Shown piece after piece: positions 60,992 to 64,000 of a stretch of DNA of 64,000 nucleotides. The stretch's first letter is position 1. Each line of letters opens with the position of its first letter. This DNA comes from Pseudomonas poae. Lineage in GTDB: Bacteria > Pseudomonadota > Gammaproteobacteria > Pseudomonadales > Pseudomonadaceae. A program made the position numbers and the translations under genes. The stretch is from the NCBI GenBank assembly GCA_028869255.1, contig CP110972.1, positions 1,865,001 to 1,929,000 of the forward strand, in the 5' to 3' direction. The notes below the pieces were generated by a model. The model had not been told where the DNA came from. It was given only the letters and a program-made list of their open reading frames with translations, and ran no database searches.

Positions 60992-61549
60992 CTAGCCGCC
61001 GCTGACTTTCCAATGCTTGATGTCTTCGGCGAACACCACTTGCTTGACCTCATGGGCAATCCCGTAGGCCAGTGATTCATGGGCGGCGATGACTTTTTCT
61101 TCGGCCGACAGGCACTTGAAAATATCCAGCTGGGTCTCGGCCTGAACGGTCTCCAACTCATAGATTTTCACGTAGCGCGCCAGGTCATTATCCAGGCTGG
61201 ACAGGTACTCGCGCAGGCGCTGGTGGTCCACCGAACTCTGGCTGAAATACCAGTTCATCGGGTGGATCAAAAACCGCGAATGCGGCGTGGTGATGCGGCG
61301 GTTGGCGGCCAGGAACAGAATGATGCCCATGGATTCGATATTGCCCGCGTTGATCGCGCACAACGGCACCGGCAGGGCCTTGAGGAAGGTGTAGAGGGTG
61401 AAGCCGAAATTGGTGCTGCCGCCGGTGGTCGACAGGTTCAGCAGCAGGGAGCTGGCACCTTCTTCAATCGCATCCAGGCAGCAGTCGCGAAAGCGTTCGG
61501 TGGTGCCCTGGTCGATCTGGCAATGAAAGTGGATAACGTGCTCGGTCAT
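60992..61549 (-). CDS. ClpP-like serine protease, stand-alone
   Basis: A 185-residue protein of the ClpP/crotonase-fold protease family. The probable triad is Ser73 in GNIESMG, His96 in FLIHPMN, and Asp142 in LDIFKCLSAEE. The N-terminus is not processed like housekeeping ClpP, and no clpX is nearby. It is a divergent paralogue in the stress cluster; the partner is unknown. Confidence 0.85.
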   Translation of the reverse strand: MTEHVIHFHCQIDQGTTERFRDCCLDAIEEGASSLLLNLSTTGGSTNFGFTLYTFLKALPVPLCAINAGNIESMGIILFLAANRRITTPHSRFLIHPMNWYFSQSSVDHQRLREYLSSLDNDLARYVKIYELETVQAETQLDIFKCLSAEEKVIAAHESLAYGIAHEVKQVVFAEDIKHWKVSGG

Positions 61550-61683
61550 CCTGAACCTCCAGTAGGTAATGCAAGAGGGTGACTTGGGGTTGAGTCTAGA
61601 ACGTTGCCCGGGATGTGCTGCAAATTGGATGGAACCCTCGCGCCAGATGCTTGACCTAATGCATAGACCTCAGGAGGTGAACC

Positions 61684-61890
61684 ATGCAAATAGAATATAT
61701 CTGGATCGCATTGGCGGTGATTCTGCTGCTGTTGGAATTGTGGGCGATCAATATCGTATTGCGCAGCACCGGCGGCTGGGAGACCAAGGGGTTGTGGCTG
61801 GTGATCCTGATTTTCGTGCCGTTGTTCGGGCTGATCGCGTGGGCCATGTTCGGGCCTAAACGGGAGATGCCGGACCAGCGTAAAACTTAA
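61684..61890 (+). CDS. PLDc_N-domain small membrane protein
   Basis: A 68-residue protein with two membrane helices (about 6-25 and 38-56) and the WETKGLWLVILIFVPLFG segment of the PLDc_N (phospholipase D-nuclease N-terminal) family. A perfect AGGAGGTG site lies 7 bases before the ATG. The gene ends at the terminator at 61902-61936. Confidence 0.85.
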   Translation: MQIEYIWIALAVILLLLELWAINIVLRSTGGWETKGLWLVILIFVPLFGLIAWAMFGPKREMPDQRKT

Positions 61891-61901
61891 GCGGTATTCG
61901 C

Positions 61902-61936
61902 AAAAAAAACAGGCGCCGATGGGCGCCTGTTTTTTT
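61902..61936. terminator. Bidirectional terminator
   Basis: AAAAAAAACAGGCGCC and GGCGCCTGTTTTTTT pair around GATG: a 10-bp GC-rich stem with A and T runs on both sides. It serves both the PLDc_N gene and the convergent DJ-1 gene. Confidence 0.9.
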
Positions 61937-61948
61937 GTGGGCGGCAAA

Positions 61949-62509
61949 TCAGCCCGCGACGGCGTTGGCAATCGCCTCACTGAAGGCCGGCAGATCATCC
62001 GGCGTGCGCGAGGTGATCAGCGTCCAGCCATTGGCCTTGCACTGCTTGACCTCGGCATCTACCCAACCGGCGGCACCGGCGTTTTCCAGGTCGATGCGCA
62101 CGCTTTTGTAGGAGGTCAGGGTCTTGCCCTTGATCACGCCCGCATCGATCAGCGCCCACGGCCCGTGACAGATTGCGGCCACGGTTTTGCCGGCCTTGAC
62201 GAAGTCGTTGATCAGCCGCAGCGCGGCAGCGTCCTGGCGCAGGGTGTCGGCGTTGACGGTGCCGCCGGGGATCACCAGCGCGTCAAAGTCGCTGCTGGCC
62301 ACGTCCGACAGTTGCACGTCGGACTCCACGGTTTGGTCCTTTTCGGTGTCGCCGACAAAGGTCTGGGTGGTGCCGCCTTTGCTGGAACCGTGGGTTACCG
62401 TCGCGCCGTAGCCGCGCAATGCTTCCAGAGGCTTGAGCAGCTCGTCGCGTTCGATGCCGGTGTTGGAGGTGATGATCAGGATGTGCTTGCCGTTGAGTGT
62501 CGAACTCAT
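61949..62509 (-). CDS. DJ-1/PfpI-family protein (type 1 glutamine amidotransferase-like)
   Basis: A 186-residue protein. The nucleophile elbow AAICHGPW (about 109-116) with the reactive Cys and a His beside it, preceded by VIPGG (about 79-83), identifies the DJ-1/PfpI superfamily. Members act as glyoxalase III, deglycase or protease. Part of the stress cluster; ended by the terminator at 61902-61936. Confidence 0.9.
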   Translation of the reverse strand: MSSTLNGKHILIITSNTGIERDELLKPLEALRGYGATVTHGSSKGGTTQTFVGDTEKDQTVESDVQLSDVASSDFDALVIPGGTVNADTLRQDAAALRLINDFVKAGKTVAAICHGPWALIDAGVIKGKTLTSYKSVRIDLENAGAAGWVDAEVKQCKANGWTLITSRTPDDLPAFSEAIANAVAG

Positions 62510-62711
62510 GATTGAGTGTCTCCCGATGGGTGGATTGCAGAAACGATATGGGGAGTGGATCGAGTTCGAGCGGCAAAGGTTTAAATTAATTTGCGCTTAT
62601 TTCTCCAATGGTCAGTCACGGCAATTTCCTTGAACTATCAACATCTGAAGGCCTCTGCTGCATAGGTGCCTGCGGCTTTTTGCAGGGCTTGAACAACCAG
62701 GAGAATTCAAC

Positions 62712-62936
62712 GTGACCGATCACCAGACTGCCGATAAAACCCCAGACCCCATCAGCTCCGAACAGGCGCAAAAAGGCACGGACAAAGCCGCCAAGGGCGA
62801 GACCCTGGAGCACCCGAACCCCAAGACCGAAACGGTCGATAAGGTGCTCACCCCTACGTCGATAAAACAAACCGAGCGCCAGACCGACGCCATCAACGAG
62901 CAGGCCGCCAAGGTCGAGCGTAAGTTGGGCCACTGA
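62712..62936 (+). CDS. Small hydrophilic protein of unknown function
   Basis: A 74-residue, highly charged, probably disordered protein (MTDHQTADKTPDPISSEQAQ). GTG start with AGGAG 8 bases upstream. It ends 2 bases before the next gene in the same direction, so the two are translationally coupled. In style it resembles small stress proteins. No family is recognised. Confidence 0.72.
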   Translation: MTDHQTADKTPDPISSEQAQKGTDKAAKGETLEHPNPKTETVDKVLTPTSIKQTERQTDAINEQAAKVERKLGH

Positions 62937-62938
62937 GC

Positions 62939-63370
62939 ATGGCCAAGGCTATTTCGGCGTCTGAACTGGGCATCGAGCTCAAGCCCGAGGATGACGCCGG
63001 CCTGTTCAAGTGGTTTGTCGCCAGCTTCCTGATGGGCAAGCGCATCCAGGCGCCCATTGCGGCGCAGGCGTACAGAGTGATTGTCGAGGAACAGGGGCGC
63101 GATACGCCGCGCAAGCTGCAGCACTGCACGTCGCGTGAGCTGGTCTCGATGCTGGGGCGTGCGCATTACGTGCGTTACGACGAGTCCACCGCTCAGCGCC
63201 TGTTGGACCTGAGCGCCAAGCTCAACGCCGAGTACGCCGGCAAGATCACCCACATCCGCAGCGCCAGCGAAGACCGCCAGGCGTTCGAAAAACGCCTGGG
63301 GGAATTCGACGGCGTGGGGCCCAAGACCATCGAGATTTTCATGCGCGATGCGGCGAAGGTGTTGTTTTGA
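62939..63370 (+). CDS. Helix-hairpin-helix protein, HhH-GPD/EndoIII-like
   Basis: A 143-residue protein with a C-terminal LGEFDGVGPKTIEIFMRD segment, a helix-hairpin-helix DNA-binding motif of the EndoIII/MutY type. The catalytic Lys/Asp pair and iron-sulfur cysteines of full glycosylases are not seen, so it may only bind DNA. It follows the small hydrophilic gene after 2 bases. Confidence 0.72.
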   Translation: MAKAISASELGIELKPEDDAGLFKWFVASFLMGKRIQAPIAAQAYRVIVEEQGRDTPRKLQHCTSRELVSMLGRAHYVRYDESTAQRLLDLSAKLNAEYAGKITHIRSASEDRQAFEKRLGEFDGVGPKTIEIFMRDAAKVLF

Positions 63371-63384
63371 AGGCTGCGCCGTCC

Positions 63385-64000
63385 TTACTCGACCTCCACC
63401 CGCAGTACTTCCAAGCCTAACTGCTCATACGCCTCCACACTCGGCACATGCCACTCGGTGATCAGTGTGTGGATGCGATTGCAGGGCGCGACCACAAAGG
63501 GTTCTACCGCCCCCAGTTTGTCCGCCAGGGTCACCGCTATCACATGCGAGGCACTGTCGAGCAAGGCTTGTTTGACCGCCACCTCATCAAAATGCAGCGA
63601 GCTGATGCCCACTTGCGGATGCAGTGCGCACACGCCGGTAAACAGCAGGTCGGCCTTGATGCTCTGGATCAGGCGCACGGCTTCCTGGCCGCTGGTGGAC
63701 AAGGTGGCCGGGTTGAGCTGGCCACCGGCGAGGATTACTTTTACCTCGGGATGGTCCGCCAGGGCGATGGCAATCATCGGGGACGGCGTAACCACGGTAA
63801 GGCGGATCGAACGCGGCAATGACTGGGCGATCTGCAACGTGGTGGAGCCGGAATCGAACAGCACAATTTGCCCATCTTCAACGCGTTCAGCCGCCAGTTG
63901 TGCCAGGCGGCGCTTGGCCTCGTTGGTCTCGCCGACACGGGTGAAGAAGTCTTTGCCGGTGTCTTTGGGCCGGGGCAGGGCGCCGCCGTGCACGCGCTGC
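63385..64000 (-). CDS. DeoR/GlpR-family regulator (partial; 5' end outside window)
   Basis: The C-terminal 205 codons of a DeoR-type regulator: the sugar-phosphate-sensing domain with IVLFDSGSTTLQIAQSLP (about the start of the visible domain), VILAGGQLNPATLSTSGQ, LLFTGVCALHPQVGISS and the final IHTLITEW block. The helix-turn-helix lies beyond the right edge. It probably represses a sugar or polyol operon located outside the window. Confidence 0.9.
   Translation of the reverse strand, partial: QRVHGGALPRPKDTGKDFFTRVGETNEAKRRLAQLAAERVEDGQIVLFDSGSTTLQIAQSLPRSIRLTVVTPSPMIAIALADHPEVKVILAGGQLNPATLSTSGQEAVRLIQSIKADLLFTGVCALHPQVGISSLHFDEVAVKQALLDSASHVIAVTLADKLGAVEPFVVAPCNRIHTLITEWHVPSVEAYEQLGLEVLRVEVE

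Overview
The window looks like a chromosomal segment of a Pseudomonas of the fluorescens group. The support is the high GC content with strong third-position GC, dense paired REP elements of the two types common in that group (cores GTGGCGAGCGGGCTTG and GTGGGAGCGGGCTTG), and a typical gene set: OprD porin, FecI/FecR/TonB-receptor units, a DUF6124 protein, PCuAC/SCO copper proteins and a KGG stress protein. This is inference from content; no 16S gene is present.

Layout. 0-12.6 kb: small lipoprotein and membrane genes, glutaminase, a DUF6124 gene behind a strongly structured leader, the carboxynorspermidine pair, and a seven-gene uptake unit (LacI regulator, ABC importer, phosphodiesterase, OprD porin). 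12.7-18.7 kb: diguanylate cyclase, LysE exporter, metE, DUF1624 membrane protein. 18.8-22.9 kb: ECF sigma, FecR and TonB receptor set. 23-32 kb: a frameshifted GST, a GntR/MFS/amidohydrolase cluster with a frameshifted transporter, small envelope genes, a creatininase and two divergent L,D-transpeptidase-family genes. 32-41.1 kb: five genes in one direction behind a 19-bp palindromic Fur-type site. They encode an ECF sigma factor, FecR, a TonB receptor (frameshifted), an M16 metalloprotease and a YddA/SbmA-type ABC transporter. This combination matches the protease-associated protein-import systems (Fus in Pectobacterium, YddA-YddB-PqqL in E. coli). 41.2-45.9 kb: a kinase-like ATPase whose C-terminus runs into a REP, a divergent DapF paralogue, and an RsbQ-like hydrolase overlapping a PAS histidine kinase gene. 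45.9-50.6 kb: an accessory patch with an AT-rich orphan gene, GNAT genes and GNAT remnants, and a HopAI1/SpvC/OspF-type phosphothreonine lyase effector gene behind a hrp-box promoter. 50.7-55.8 kb: a sigma-54 regulator divergent from a dehydrogenase, RraA-type aldolase and CitMHS operon, with a near-consensus -24/-12 promoter. 55.8-64 kb: HIT and cupin proteins, a 219-bp tandem REP array, copper-chaperone genes, a run of general-stress genes and the end of a DeoR regulator.

Four otherwise well-conserved genes (yfcF-like GST, MFS transporter, TonB receptor, HopAI1-like effector) are each broken by one base, and each break lies in or beside a run of one base. Either these are young pseudogenes or the sequence has homopolymer errors; both are flagged.

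The most interesting systems are the iron-controlled protein-import operon, the HrpL-type effector, the hydrolase/PAS-kinase pair, and the UUCG-capped RNA structure ahead of the DUF6124 gene.
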